DNA from: Lysinibacillus sp. OF-1
GTDB lineage: Bacteria > Bacillota > Bacilli > Bacillales_A > Planococcaceae
Direction of reading: 5' to 3'
DNA: 64,000 bases
Assembly (NCBI RefSeq): GCF_028356935.1
Contig: NZ_CP102798.1
Coordinates: 2,170,001-2,234,000, forward strand
Positions 37,788-45,933 of the stretch are shown in pieces. Position 1 is the first letter of the stretch. Every line of letters starts with the position of its first letter. The notes beneath the pieces are model-generated. The model was not told the DNA's origin. It ran no database searches and was given only the letters and a program-made list of their open reading frames with translations. The translations under genes and the position numbers were made by a program.

Positions 37788-37831
37788 CGAAGGAAATAAG
37801 CAAGCAACATGACATTGTTAGGAGGAACATC

Positions 37832-38557
37832 ATGAGTCTTGAATGGATACTTTCAATTATTGAAAACAACTGGCAAATGTTTTTACGAGGTGCGTATTAT
37901 ACGTTACTGATTTCGATTATTAGTACAATTATTGGTGCATTCATCGGATTTTTCATTGGAATTATGCATACGATTCCAGTTCGTAAAAAAGGTTTAAAAT
38001 TTTATAGCTTAAAGCTTATTAATTTTATCCTGACATGCTATGTTGAATTTTTCCGTGGTACACCAATGATTGTACAGGCTATGGTAGTCTACTACGGACT
38101 AGATATTGCATTTGGTATCGATATGCATTTTATTACAGCAGGTATTTTAGTCGTTTCCCTTAACACAGGGGCCTATATGGCAGAAATTGTTCGAGGTGGT
38201 ATTGTCTCGATTGATAATGGTCAATACGAGGCAGCGTCGGCAATTGGTATGAATCACTTCCAAATCATGCTGCATGTTGTTTTACCACAAGTAGCACGCA
38301 ATGTCTTGCCAGCGACAGGTAACCAATTAATTATGAATATTAAGGATACAGCCGTATTAAATGTCATTGGGGTAACGGAATTATTCTTCCAAACAAAATC
38401 AATTTCAGGTAACAACTTCCGTTATTTTGAATCATTCTTTGTTGCATGTATTCTTTATTTTATCATGACATTTACCGCATCTCGCATCCTTCTCTATGTT
38501 GAAAAACGTCTAGATGGACCTGATGCCTATCAAAAAGAACAAAAAGAAGCTGTATAG
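37832..38557 (+). CDS. Amino-acid ABC transporter permease (HisM/GlnP type)
   Basis: A 241-aa membrane permease with about five hydrophobic segments. EFFRGTPMIVQAMVVYYG and the EAA loop GQYEAASAIGMNHFQIMLHV are diagnostic of polar-amino-acid importers; the EAA loop contacts the ATPase encoded next. AGGAGG precedes ATG 37832. It is 170 bp from the binding-protein gene, 12 bp from the ATPase gene, and all three are under the lysine riboswitch. Confidence 0.95.
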   Translation: MSLEWILSIIENNWQMFLRGAYYTLLISIISTIIGAFIGFFIGIMHTIPVRKKGLKFYSLKLINFILTCYVEFFRGTPMIVQAMVVYYGLDIAFGIDMHFITAGILVVSLNTGAYMAEIVRGGIVSIDNGQYEAASAIGMNHFQIMLHVVLPQVARNVLPATGNQLIMNIKDTAVLNVIGVTELFFQTKSISGNNFRYFESFFVACILYFIMTFTASRILLYVEKRLDGPDAYQKEQKEAV

Positions 38558-38569
38558 GGGGACGCACAA

Positions 38570-39301
38570 ATGGCAGTGATTAAGATTGAACATTTAAGTA
38601 AATCATTTGGACGTAACCAAGTGTTAAAAGATGTAAATTTCCAAGTAGAAAAAGGCGAAGTCGTTTGTTTAATTGGCTCTTCTGGTTCTGGTAAATCAAC
38701 ATTACTTCGTTGCATCAATTTATTAGAAACGCCAAGTGGTGGTCAAATTATTTATAAAGGGGAAGACATTTTAGATGATAAGCACAATATTCAAGAATAT
38801 CGTACACATCTAGGAATGGTATTCCAGCAATTCAATTTATTTAACAATCACAATGTGTTAAACAATTGCACAGTGGGCCAAATCAAAGTATTGAAGCGAT
38901 CAAAGAAAGAAGCAGAAGAAACGGCGCTTAAATATTTGAATATCGTTGGTATGGATCAATATGTGAACGCCAAGCCTCGTCAGCTTTCAGGGGGGCAAAA
39001 GCAGCGTGTGGCTATCGCTCGAGCATTGTCAATGAATCCAGATGTCATGCTATTTGATGAACCGACTTCGGCATTAGACCCAGAAATGGTCGGTGAGGTA
39101 TTAAAGGTGATGCGACAGTTAGCCACTGAGGGGAATACAATGTTAATCGTGACACATGAGATGGAGTTTGCCAAAGAGGTGGCAGATCGTGTCGTCTTTA
39201 TGGATAAAGGCATCATTGTCGAGGAAGGCCCGCCATCACAAGTATTAGTAAACCCTCAGCATGAACGGACAAAAGAATTTTTAAAGCGGACATTAAAATA
39301 A
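38570..39301 (+). CDS. Amino-acid ABC transporter ATP-binding protein
   Basis: A 243-aa ATPase that drives the importer. The motifs are Walker [14 protein letters not shown], a Q-loop (VFQQFNLF), signature [15 protein letters not shown], Walker [13 protein letters not shown] and the H-loop VTHEME. Spacing of 12 bp to the permease gene indicates co-translation. With the upstream lysine riboswitch, the likely substrate is lysine or a lysine-like amino acid. Confidence 0.95.
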   Translation: MAVIKIEHLSKSFGRNQVLKDVNFQVEKGEVVCLIGSSGSGKSTLLRCINLLETPSGGQIIYKGEDILDDKHNIQEYRTHLGMVFQQFNLFNNHNVLNNCTVGQIKVLKRSKKEAEETALKYLNIVGMDQYVNAKPRQLSGGQKQRVAIARALSMNPDVMLFDEPTSALDPEMVGEVLKVMRQLATEGNTMLIVTHEMEFAKEVADRVVFMDKGIIVEEGPPSQVLVNPQHERTKEFLKRTLK

Positions 39302-39309
39302 GCATAGAA

Positions 39310-39342
39310 AAAGTGAGTCCGATTTATTGGACTCACTTATTT
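39310..39342 (+). terminator. Terminator of the ABC operon
   Basis: AAGTGAGTCC pairs with GGACTCACTT, then TATTTT. It overlaps the last codons of a minus-strand microprotein gene. Confidence 0.85.
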
Positions 39343-39432
39343 TCTAGAATTCCATTCTGCATAAAGAACAAAGCAGATTGCAAATGCTACAGCAATAATA
39401 AAAAACCATTGCGGTACACCACCAAAACTCAT
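39337..39432 (-). CDS. 31-aa single-pass membrane microprotein
   Basis: A very short frame with GAGGTG six bases before ATG 39432. The peptide starts MSFGGVPQWF, continues with a hydrophobic helix (FIIAVAFAICFVLYA), and ends EWNSRK. The composition is a textbook small membrane protein, and its stop sits inside the terminator of the convergent ABC operon. No family is recognised. It is too short for usual gene-calling cut-offs. Confidence 0.55.
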   Translation of the reverse strand: MSFGGVPQWFFIIAVAFAICFVLYAEWNSRK

Positions 39433-39565
39433 CATAACACCTCAAATAGTCATTTTTTTTGGATAGAATAGCTATAGTCTTTCTTTTTTCTCCACAAAAG
39501 CCCAAAAATATTATAAAATAAGCAATAGACATTAGCTTCGGCTAGTAAAGAGAGGTAGAGAGAAT

Positions 39566-39763
39566 ATGTTACATTTAAAATGGAAAGATGCGCCAACACT
39601 ACGAACGATAACTTGCAAACATACAAATGCATCAAAATACTTAGTGTCCAATGTATTAACAGTAGGGAAAGAATATGAAGTAAAAAATGAAACAGAAGAG
39701 TTCATTTTTATCATCGATAATACAGGTAATGTCGGTGGCTACTATAAAGATTATTTTGAATAA
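39566..39763 (+). CDS. DUF6501-like small protein
   Basis: A 65-aa beta-rich cytosolic protein with the pattern LKWKDAPTLRTITCKHT, VGKEYEVKNETEEFIFIIDN and GGYYKDYF, which I recognise as the DUF6501 type of Bacillales. Function is unknown. GAGAGG precedes ATG 39566, and a strong terminator follows. Confidence 0.75.
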   Translation: MLHLKWKDAPTLRTITCKHTNASKYLVSNVLTVGKEYEVKNETEEFIFIIDNTGNVGGYYKDYFE

Positions 39764-39772
39764 CATAAAACA

Positions 39773-39809
39773 GGGTGGTTCAGATTATATGCTGAGCCAC
39801 CCCTTTTTT
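39773..39809. terminator. Strong bidirectional terminator
   Basis: GGGTGGTTCAG pairs with CTGAGCCACCC, then T residues; the TelA-like gene converges here. Confidence 0.88.
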
Positions 39810-39810
39810 G

Positions 39811-40878
39811 TTAATCGCGCTGATAGCCTCTGGCACCTGCCACATCTTGTAGCTGTTGTTTTTCTTGTTCAGTTGCTGTATGCAGGGCAAACACATCTTT
39901 AATCGCGGTTTGCAGTTCTCGCTGCGTTTCTTTAAATTTCGAAACCTGTTGTTCAAACGATGGACTAGAGAAGCGATCATGTGCCTGAGCTAATCGTTCT
40001 TCTAGCTGTGCATAGTGATGATCCATATGCATAGAAAGCATCATCGCCAGCTGATTTTTCCAAAGAGGAATCAAAGTGACAATCGAAAATTCAATTTTTT
40101 CCGCTAACGTTTGATTCGCCTGTTGAATCATGCGTATTTGAGGAGCCGTTTGCAGCGCTACTTGCTGTGATACTTGTAAATCATAAATACGTTGATCCAA
40201 CCTTTCAATTTGTGCGGCAAAGTCATTGAGCTGCTGAATAGCAAGCGGTTGTTTCGTTGCTTGAACACTCGTTATTTGTGTGGGTAACTCAACCTCAATG
40301 GCTTGCTGTTTTTTCATTTGACCTGCTGCAATAGCAGTAGCCAGCTCCTCAAAAAATCCACGATTATGAGCATAAAGCGCTTCTAAGTTTTCGACATCCT
40401 TGATCAACTGAAGCTGTGCACGCTCTAGCTGAACGCCAATACGTTCCACCTGAATACTAATACGCTCAAATTCTGTTAATGTTTGCTTCACAGTCGGCTC
40501 TGTTTTTCCAAAGATTTTTTTGAAAAAGGTTTGTTTCTTTGGTTCTAAAGCCGTCGGGTCTATTCGATCTAACGTGTGCATTAAGGAATCAAGCATTTGA
40601 CCGATTTTTGAGACGTCCTTTTGCTTCACTTGCGCAAGCATGCGATCAGCAAATTGAGACAGAGCTCGCTGTGAATCTTGCCCAAGGGACAGCAATGATT
40701 CAAAATCTGTCAAATCAATTTGACTAGCATAAAGTAAGGCACGACTTTGTGCAAGAGGCGATAGCGTTTCATAAGTCGCCATCGCCTCATTTTGTGGAGT
40801 TGTTTCTAAATAGGATTGGACCAGTGGAGAAAGCCCTGGTATGGTATTCAGTTGAAATGCGTGTTCATTTGCTGTCAT
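39811..40878 (-). CDS. TelA/YaaN-family toxic-anion resistance protein
   Basis: A 355-aa helical cytosolic protein of the TelA family, linked to tellurite and other stress resistance; its biochemical role is not settled. Typical features are repeated long helices rich in Gln and Leu and a central ALEPKKQTFFKKIFGKTEP segment that starts the TelA domain. It overlaps the upstream XpaC-like gene by 4 bp, the usual pairing in Bacillaceae, so the two act together. Confidence 0.85.
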   Translation of the reverse strand: MTANEHAFQLNTIPGLSPLVQSYLETTPQNEAMATYETLSPLAQSRALLYASQIDLTDFESLLSLGQDSQRALSQFADRMLAQVKQKDVSKIGQMLDSLMHTLDRIDPTALEPKKQTFFKKIFGKTEPTVKQTLTEFERISIQVERIGVQLERAQLQLIKDVENLEALYAHNRGFFEELATAIAAGQMKKQQAIEVELPTQITSVQATKQPLAIQQLNDFAAQIERLDQRIYDLQVSQQVALQTAPQIRMIQQANQTLAEKIEFSIVTLIPLWKNQLAMMLSMHMDHHYAQLEERLAQAHDRFSSPSFEQQVSKFKETQRELQTAIKDVFALHTATEQEKQQLQDVAGARGYQRD

Positions 40879-41525
40879 TTATCGTCCCCTCGCCAATCCA
40901 ATTGTTCTCTACGTCTAAGATTGGAACGATTTGCAAATTCAATCTCCATTTGTAGGGTATCAATATCATTAGCAAGCGCGTCCTTTAAATCAATTTGAAT
41001 CGTATCATTTAAATCAGTTAGCGTTTCACGTGTTTTTGATAATGTTAATTGAATTTCTTTATCCTTCACAGGCTGCTTCGAAAGCATTGTATACTTATCC
41101 GTTAATTCCACAGCAGAAGGTAAGTGTGCATAGAAAAAGGGCTCTACATTATAAAATTTTCGTGGGTCTGTCTTCACAATTTTGACGATATTTTTAGAAA
41201 TACGCGTCATTTCAAGTAATTGTTTAAACGCAGATACAGAACGTACGCGTAAATAGTTTTGACTTAATGTTTGAATATGCTTATTAGCTGCTGATAATTG
41301 TGTTTCAATATGCTTGAATTCTTCTTTTGTAATACCTGCTATTTGCATGACTTTCTTTTTTTGTCTATGTTTCAGCAACGCTGTACTCGTCGCATAGGAA
41401 CCCGCAAACAGTAAACCACCAAGGAAGAATCCAGGATTTGCCGCAATTGCTGCGATAGAAACGGTCGTAAGCGAAATAAGAAAGCTGGCAGAATGTCTAG
41501 AAAAAAACTGTCCGACACTAAGCAT
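40875..41525 (-). CDS. XpaC-like (5-bromo-4-chloroindolyl phosphate hydrolysis) family protein
   Basis: A 216-aa protein with two adjacent N-terminal membrane helices (SASFLISLTTVSIAAIAANP and FFLGGLLFAGSYATSTALL) and a long helical cytosolic tail. The family takes its name from a Bacillus XpaC phenotype, not a proven phosphatase. AAGGAGG precedes ATG 41525. It is co-translated with the TelA-like gene, with a 4-bp overlap. Confidence 0.8.
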   Translation of the reverse strand: MLSVGQFFSRHSASFLISLTTVSIAAIAANPGFFLGGLLFAGSYATSTALLKHRQKKKVMQIAGITKEEFKHIETQLSAANKHIQTLSQNYLRVRSVSAFKQLLEMTRISKNIVKIVKTDPRKFYNVEPFFYAHLPSAVELTDKYTMLSKQPVKDKEIQLTLSKTRETLTDLNDTIQIDLKDALANDIDTLQMEIEFANRSNLRRREQLDWRGDDK

Positions 41526-41932
41526 TGTTTCATCCTCCTTGCTTTTCAATATGTCTATCTTCTTATACGAAATAATCGACATAAAGTTTCATTGAAAAAT
41601 GATCCCTTACATAAATTTTACTGCTATTTGTTAACTTTCTCAATGATAATACATAGAATAAGTGAATTGTTTCTCCAAATGCGTCGATTTTGTCCTCCTA
41701 ATGAACGATTGTGGCATTGGCATGAGCGATTCAACGGTCATCTCCCCATATCAGTACTAATAACCATTCAAGCGTTAACTAAAACAGTAGCATCCATTCA
41801 TAAATAGGATGACCCAACCCCAAAAACATTATGAATGGGAACAAAATGATAGGTCTTAGCTCAAGGGCACGTCTTTTTTTAATTGAAACTTTACCCAAAT
41901 AAATTCGTAAAATAGTTAAAGGGGGAAAGAGC
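41526..41932. other. Intergenic region, no assigned gene
   Basis: A plus-strand frame ending at 41807 has no ribosome binding site and looks incidental. No riboswitch or strong dyad was found. Confidence 0.4.
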
Positions 41933-42142
41933 ATGACAAAAATTTATATGATGTCGATTACTAAAAATATAGATGAACAAGTATGGGAGCAAAAGGTGAT
42001 AGAAAAGATCTTTGAGAAAAAATCAAAGCTAAAAGCGTATTTATGCAAAGAGGGATATTTGAAGGAATCCAAAAATCAATATGTGAAAATCAATGAAGCA
42101 TCTATCTATGTTGCGACGATTCAAAAAATAAAAATTAAATAA
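41933..42142 (+). CDS. Hypothetical small basic protein
   Basis: A 69-aa Lys-rich protein with AAAGGGGG before ATG 41933. It is helical in the N-terminal half (QVWEQKVIEKIFEKKSKLKAY) and ends in a short beta-like segment. No family is recognised. AT-rich codon use resembles the next gene, and both could be recent arrivals. It is supported by ribosome binding site and composition only. Confidence 0.55.
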   Translation: MTKIYMMSITKNIDEQVWEQKVIEKIFEKKSKLKAYLCKEGYLKESKNQYVKINEASIYVATIQKIKIK

Positions 42143-42249
42143 TCGTCAGAAGTCTGAACGTGGCTTTTTGTTGCCTTTTATAGTTCTTACAATAATGCGG
42201 TGTAGTATTAATTTAATAGAAGTAGGAAGAAAGGTATGGAGATTATTTG

Positions 42250-42771
42250 ATGAAGAAAGATATTCAAGAGTTGCTTGATGATCACAATTTATTTGCGAGA
42301 CAAATTGCTAATGTAAGGTTATCGAATTTATCATTTGATGTATATGAATTTAGAGATAACTATGTTATGCAAGTCGATGTAATATTTGCAGAAAAAAGTC
42401 AATTTGATACTATTCAAGAGGCATTTTCAGCGATCTTTAAAAAGGAATTGTTTGATGGAGAGGAGTGGGAAGTTAATGATGACCCAGACCCTTCAGATGA
42501 ACAATGGATAACGGCGTTAGAAATGGGCTGGATTAATGAGTATTACCCCAAAAAATACAGTTATATGGAGTTAGTGAACAAAGATGATTTTATCAGTAGA
42601 TTTAAAAATGAGTTAGCATACCTTAATGCTCAAGAGGCCATTGTAAAAGAACTTTTAACTAGATTGAATAATGTCGAAATTATTCAAATAAAAAAGGGAC
42701 ATACATATGATTATATATTTGGAAAATCTGATAGTCATTATTTTTTATTTGAATGGGGAATATATGATTAG
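42250..42771 (+). CDS. Hypothetical acidic protein
   Basis: A 173-aa Asp/Glu- and aromatic-rich cytosolic protein. The early part (LSFDVYEFRDNYVMQVDVIF) suggests beta strands; the end (THTYDYIF style, then YFLFEWGIYD) is also strand-like. Size, acidity and isolated position resemble orphan immunity proteins of contact-toxin systems, but no toxin gene is adjacent and this is only a suggestion. GGAG lies eight bases before ATG 42250; TTG 42247 is an alternative. Confidence 0.6.
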   Translation: MKKDIQELLDDHNLFARQIANVRLSNLSFDVYEFRDNYVMQVDVIFAEKSQFDTIQEAFSAIFKKELFDGEEWEVNDDPDPSDEQWITALEMGWINEYYPKKYSYMELVNKDDFISRFKNELAYLNAQEAIVKELLTRLNNVEIIQIKKGHTYDYIFGKSDSHYFLFEWGIYD

Positions 42772-42910
42772 TATGTTGTTGACTATTACGAACATTAAAT
42801 AACGCTCAAATGAAAAGATGTTCCTAGTTTTGGGGAATGTTTCATATCAATGTATGGCGAAAAGGGAATGCTTTCTTTACTCTTTTTGACGTCCCGTATA
42901 ACAGTACAAA

Positions 42911-42942
42911 AAAAAGAGCCAGACTAAACAATGTCTGACTCC
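42911..42942 (-). terminator. Terminator of the acylphosphatase-like gene
   Basis: On the minus strand AGTCAGAC pairs with GTCTGGCT, followed by a long T-run. Confidence 0.8.
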
Positions 42943-43205
42943 ATACGTACGTATCCTTTTAACTCATCGTACAATTCTAATGAAAATGAATTGGAATCAG
43001 CTTGAGGGCTGACGCCTTTTTGGACAAAAAGGAGGAATTCATTAAGCGCTTTTTCAGAGCCTTCTACTTCCACTTCAATTTGCTCTGCGTCATTCAATCG
43101 GCAGTAGCCTTTTAACCCTAATTCAATAGCTTTTTGTTTGATGAAAAAACGGTAGCCTGTGCCGTAAACATCACCAAAAAATTTGATACTTGCTCGTTTG
43201 TTCAA
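42924..43205 (-). CDS. Acylphosphatase-like protein, catalytic Asn apparently missing
   Basis: A 93-aa acylphosphatase-fold protein; family members hydrolyse acyl phosphates. The phosphate-cradle loop with catalytic Arg is seen as GDVYGTGYRFF (family GRVQGVGFRYF). The next conserved motif, normally GWVxN, reads GYCRLND, so the catalytic Asn position holds Leu with an Asn one residue later. Activity is therefore doubtful unless the loop shifts. AGGAGG precedes ATG 43205. It is downstream of, and on the same strand as, the chemoreceptor gene. Confidence 0.75.
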   Translation of the reverse strand: MNKRASIKFFGDVYGTGYRFFIKQKAIELGLKGYCRLNDAEQIEVEVEGSEKALNEFLLFVQKGVSPQADSNSFSLELYDELKGYVRMESDIV

Positions 43206-43250
43206 GGGAATACCTCCTAGCTAATGGGGGAGAGGGATGAGCCTCTCCGT

Positions 43251-44978
43251 TTATTGCATGACACGTTCTTTTTCTAAATAAGCAATTAAGTTATTAATAT
43301 AATAAAGAACATGCTTAGATGCCTCATCTACTTCCTTTAAATGGACATCGGCTTGCTCGATATGGCCAGCTTTATGGGCTTCTGCAGCAAGCTTCGCTGA
43401 TTCATGGACACGTAAATGATAGCCATCCAACTCATGATAGTCCTGTAAATGGCCGAAACGTTCTACTGTCCGTGGCGCTGTGTACCATTTGCCAAGTCGG
43501 CAATCTCGATGAGAAGAAACATCGCTTGGTTCCACTTTTTCTAGGCCAAGGAACATATTATAAATGCGCCATTTCCATAAAATATGATCAGCCTTCGATA
43601 ATTGTAAAAGAGCAATAGATGAAAGCTGCACATTATTGTTGGCAATAATATCATTACGGAAACGGTTAATTTCTTTCCCTAATAAATGAATGTCACTGGA
43701 TGTATTATGGCTATAATCACGAATATCTTCCTGCAAACTTGAAATTTCAATCATTCTCGCAGAGACTTCATCAATTGCAGCTGCTTGTTGTTGTGAAATG
43801 GCTGCTGTATTTGTAACATCTAAATTAATGCCTTCAATCGCATGCACAATGGCATTTAATAATGGTAATGAATCTTTTGCCTCGACAGTAGCTTCTTTAA
43901 TGATGGCTGTCGTTTCTGTAATGGAATGAGACACATCATTGGAATAACTCTTTAAATGATGAACATTCGCAGATACTTCGCTTAGAGCAGAGACCGTGTT
44001 TTCAGCTAGCTTTCGTACTTCTTGTGCTACGACCGCAAAGCCTTTTCCATGTTCACCTGCACGTGCGGCTTCGATGGAGGCATTGAGAGCAAGTAAATTC
44101 GTCTGATCTGCAATTTGGTTGATTAACGTGACAACCTGCTCAATATCATTTACCCGCTTTTGCAATTCTGAAAATGATTCTACGATAGAAGTAAACGTTT
44201 CTTCCGTTTTAAAAATTTCTGATAAGGCATGCTCAATCGCATTTTTCCCTTGCGTTGCATGGTCAACAGATTCAGTCGTTTTCTCAGATATATGAGAAGA
44301 CATACGCGCTACCTCATTAATAGAAGCGGCAATCTGTTCTGTTGCAGCAGTGGAGGATTGAATTTCCTCATTTTGTTTATCTAAGCTAAAGATCAAATCT
44401 TTCATGTACATAATTTTGGCATTAACATCCATTAAAGAGGATACTTCGCCCACTACATTTTCAATAATGCGTTCCGTCAAGACTTCCACTAATAATTCTT
44501 GATCGACATTGACAGCGGATTGGAATGATTTCATAAATTGAAATGCCTTATTCGGCTTGATACCAAAATTGTGTAAAATATATGTCGTAATATAGAATGC
44601 GAATTGATTAAATACGACAATTAGTTTACCAGGCTCATATTGATGCTTGCGAAATAGATTGAAAAATTTGACAGTTTCGTCTACATAATTATCATCACGT
44701 GTTGCTAAGAAAAATTGTGTTAAGTATTGATTGATATTTTCTTCACTAATGGTTAATTGAGAGGTAGGGGATATCTCGCTTAAATAATGATGAAAAATGG
44801 CATTCATGGAGGGGGTAATATCTTTTAGCTTTTGATAGAGTGTCCTCAAATGCTCCTCATCCTGTGAATGAAAATGGTTGAATGCCAGTGTTTGATGGAA
44901 TCGGCCTGTTGCATGCAAATCCGTACCACGTTTTAGAAGCTCTTCTAACTCTGCTTTAGGTCGAATACTTGAAAACAT
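43251..44978 (-). CDS. Soluble globin-coupled-type chemoreceptor with C-terminal zinc-binding (CZB-like) domain
   Basis: A 575-aa methyl-accepting chemotaxis protein without membrane helices. The N-terminus (~20-175) resembles the globin-coupled sensor domain of HemAT (residues 1-20 as in family; [20 protein letters not shown]), though the proximal His could not be located with confidence. The signalling region (~230-445) contains the hairpin tip [22 protein letters not shown]-type motif. The C-terminus (~470-570) has HILWKWR, CRLGKWY, and later HxxVH-like residues, the CZB zinc signature. GGGAGG precedes ATG 44978. It likely senses oxygen, redox or zinc in the cytosol. Confidence 0.85.
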   Translation of the reverse strand: MFSSIRPKAELEELLKRGTDLHATGRFHQTLAFNHFHSQDEEHLRTLYQKLKDITPSMNAIFHHYLSEISPTSQLTISEENINQYLTQFFLATRDDNYVDETVKFFNLFRKHQYEPGKLIVVFNQFAFYITTYILHNFGIKPNKAFQFMKSFQSAVNVDQELLVEVLTERIIENVVGEVSSLMDVNAKIMYMKDLIFSLDKQNEEIQSSTAATEQIAASINEVARMSSHISEKTTESVDHATQGKNAIEHALSEIFKTEETFTSIVESFSELQKRVNDIEQVVTLINQIADQTNLLALNASIEAARAGEHGKGFAVVAQEVRKLAENTVSALSEVSANVHHLKSYSNDVSHSITETTAIIKEATVEAKDSLPLLNAIVHAIEGINLDVTNTAAISQQQAAAIDEVSARMIEISSLQEDIRDYSHNTSSDIHLLGKEINRFRNDIIANNNVQLSSIALLQLSKADHILWKWRIYNMFLGLEKVEPSDVSSHRDCRLGKWYTAPRTVERFGHLQDYHELDGYHLRVHESAKLAAEAHKAGHIEQADVHLKEVDEASKHVLYYINNLIAYLEKERVMQ

Positions 44979-45102
44979 AAAAATTCCTCCCAAAAAGTAT
45001 GTATAATAAGGTAATAATAGCATAATTCAGGTGGTTTTAATAGACATTTCAGATGTGTTTGCTAAAATGAAATTATCTAATGACAGCAAGGAATGGGCAA
45101 AT

Positions 45103-45387
45103 ATGTATACAATTATTTACATGAAAGCGGACTACGAGCCTTGGTGGAAATTTGAAGGCTGGGAAGCTTTTATTCAAACACAAGATACATTTGAAACGAA
45201 GGAGCTTTTTGAAAGTGCATTACAGCAAAAATTAGCACACTTTCGTTCCTCTTATGACAATGAAATGACGAAAGAAGGGCAGTATTGGGCTTTTTGGTCT
45301 GATGACGAAAGCTTCTATTGTGAGGCTTGTGATGACGATGCACAAGTTTATCATGGCATTATTGCTTGTAAAATCGGAGAGTTGTAA
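45103..45387 (+). CDS. DUF1033-family protein
   Basis: A 94-aa protein with the family pattern MYTIIYMKADYEPWWKFEGW and, near the end, YWAFWSDDESFYCEACDDD. Function is unknown. AAGGAAT before ATG 45103 supports this start rather than the in-frame 45031. It is divergent from the chemoreceptor gene and upstream of the cold-shock gene. Confidence 0.82.
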   Translation: MYTIIYMKADYEPWWKFEGWEAFIQTQDTFETKELFESALQQKLAHFRSSYDNEMTKEGQYWAFWSDDESFYCEACDDDAQVYHGIIACKIGEL

Positions 45388-45425
45388 AAAGATTTTGAAA
45401 TAAAGTAAAAAAACAATTTCTTTAT

Positions 45426-45454
45426 TTGACAAAATTATGAATGGCGGTTATACT
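45426..45454 (+). promoter_or_regulatory. Sigma-A promoter of the cold-shock gene
   Basis: TTGACA and TATACT with an exact 17-base spacer. Transcription would begin near 45461, giving a leader of about 148 bases. Confidence 0.85.
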
Positions 45455-45489
45455 TAGGTTAACAATTTAATTGCTTCACCGGAAACATG

Positions 45490-45553
45490 AATTCACATAT
45501 TACAAAAAGTGATCGCGTTAGTTCGGTACTCTTTGTAATATGTGAATTTTTTT
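45490..45553 (+). promoter_or_regulatory. 17-bp perfect hairpin with T-tract in the csp leader (attenuator-like)
   Basis: AATTCACATATTACAAA (45490-45506) and TTTGTAATATGTGAATT (45532-45548) pair perfectly, followed by T to 45553. It begins about 30 bases after the predicted transcript start and ends 55 bases before the csp start codon. It has the form of an intrinsic terminator inside the leader. Confidence 0.8.
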
Positions 45554-45608
45554 CATTCCTTGAAGAAATTACATATTGTTCACTTTTATTTTTTGGAGGT
45601 TTTCTTAA

Positions 45609-45809
45609 ATGAAACAAGGTACAGTAAAATGGTTTAACTCAGAAAAAGGTTTTGGATTCATCGAAGTTGAAGGTGAAAACGACGTATTCGTACACTTCTC
45701 AGCTATCCAAGGCGAAGGTTTCAAAACACTTGACGAAGGTCAAAAAGTGGAATTCGAAGTTGTAGATGGCAACCGCGGACCACAAGCTGCTAACGTAACT
45801 AAACTTTAA
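45609..45809 (+). CDS. Cold-shock protein (CspA/CspB family)
   Basis: A 66-aa single OB-fold RNA chaperone. RNP1 (KGFGFIEVE) and RNP2 (VFVHFSAI) are intact and the length is standard. It melts RNA structure at low temperature and in growth transitions. TTGGAGG precedes ATG 45609. The long leader with a terminator-like hairpin between a consensus promoter and the gene implies post-initiation control. A terminator follows at 45845. Confidence 0.97.
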   Translation: MKQGTVKWFNSEKGFGFIEVEGENDVFVHFSAIQGEGFKTLDEGQKVEFEVVDGNRGPQAANVTKL

Positions 45810-45844
45810 TTCTCAGTAATTAAAAAATACTTTCGTTAAACCCA

Positions 45845-45875
45845 GACATCCTATGCAAATAGGGTGTCTTTTTTT
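45845..45875 (+). terminator. Terminator of the cold-shock gene
   Basis: GACATCCTAT pairs with ATAGGGTGTC around GCAA, followed by T. Confidence 0.88.
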
Positions 45876-45933
45876 GTAGCATTTAAAAGTTTAAGGGATT
45901 ACAAATCATTATTTAGGTTATATATAGAGTAGT

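Noticed and set aside
41680-41807. Short plus-strand frame rich in Arg and His
   Set aside because: No ribosome binding site and no similarity recognised.
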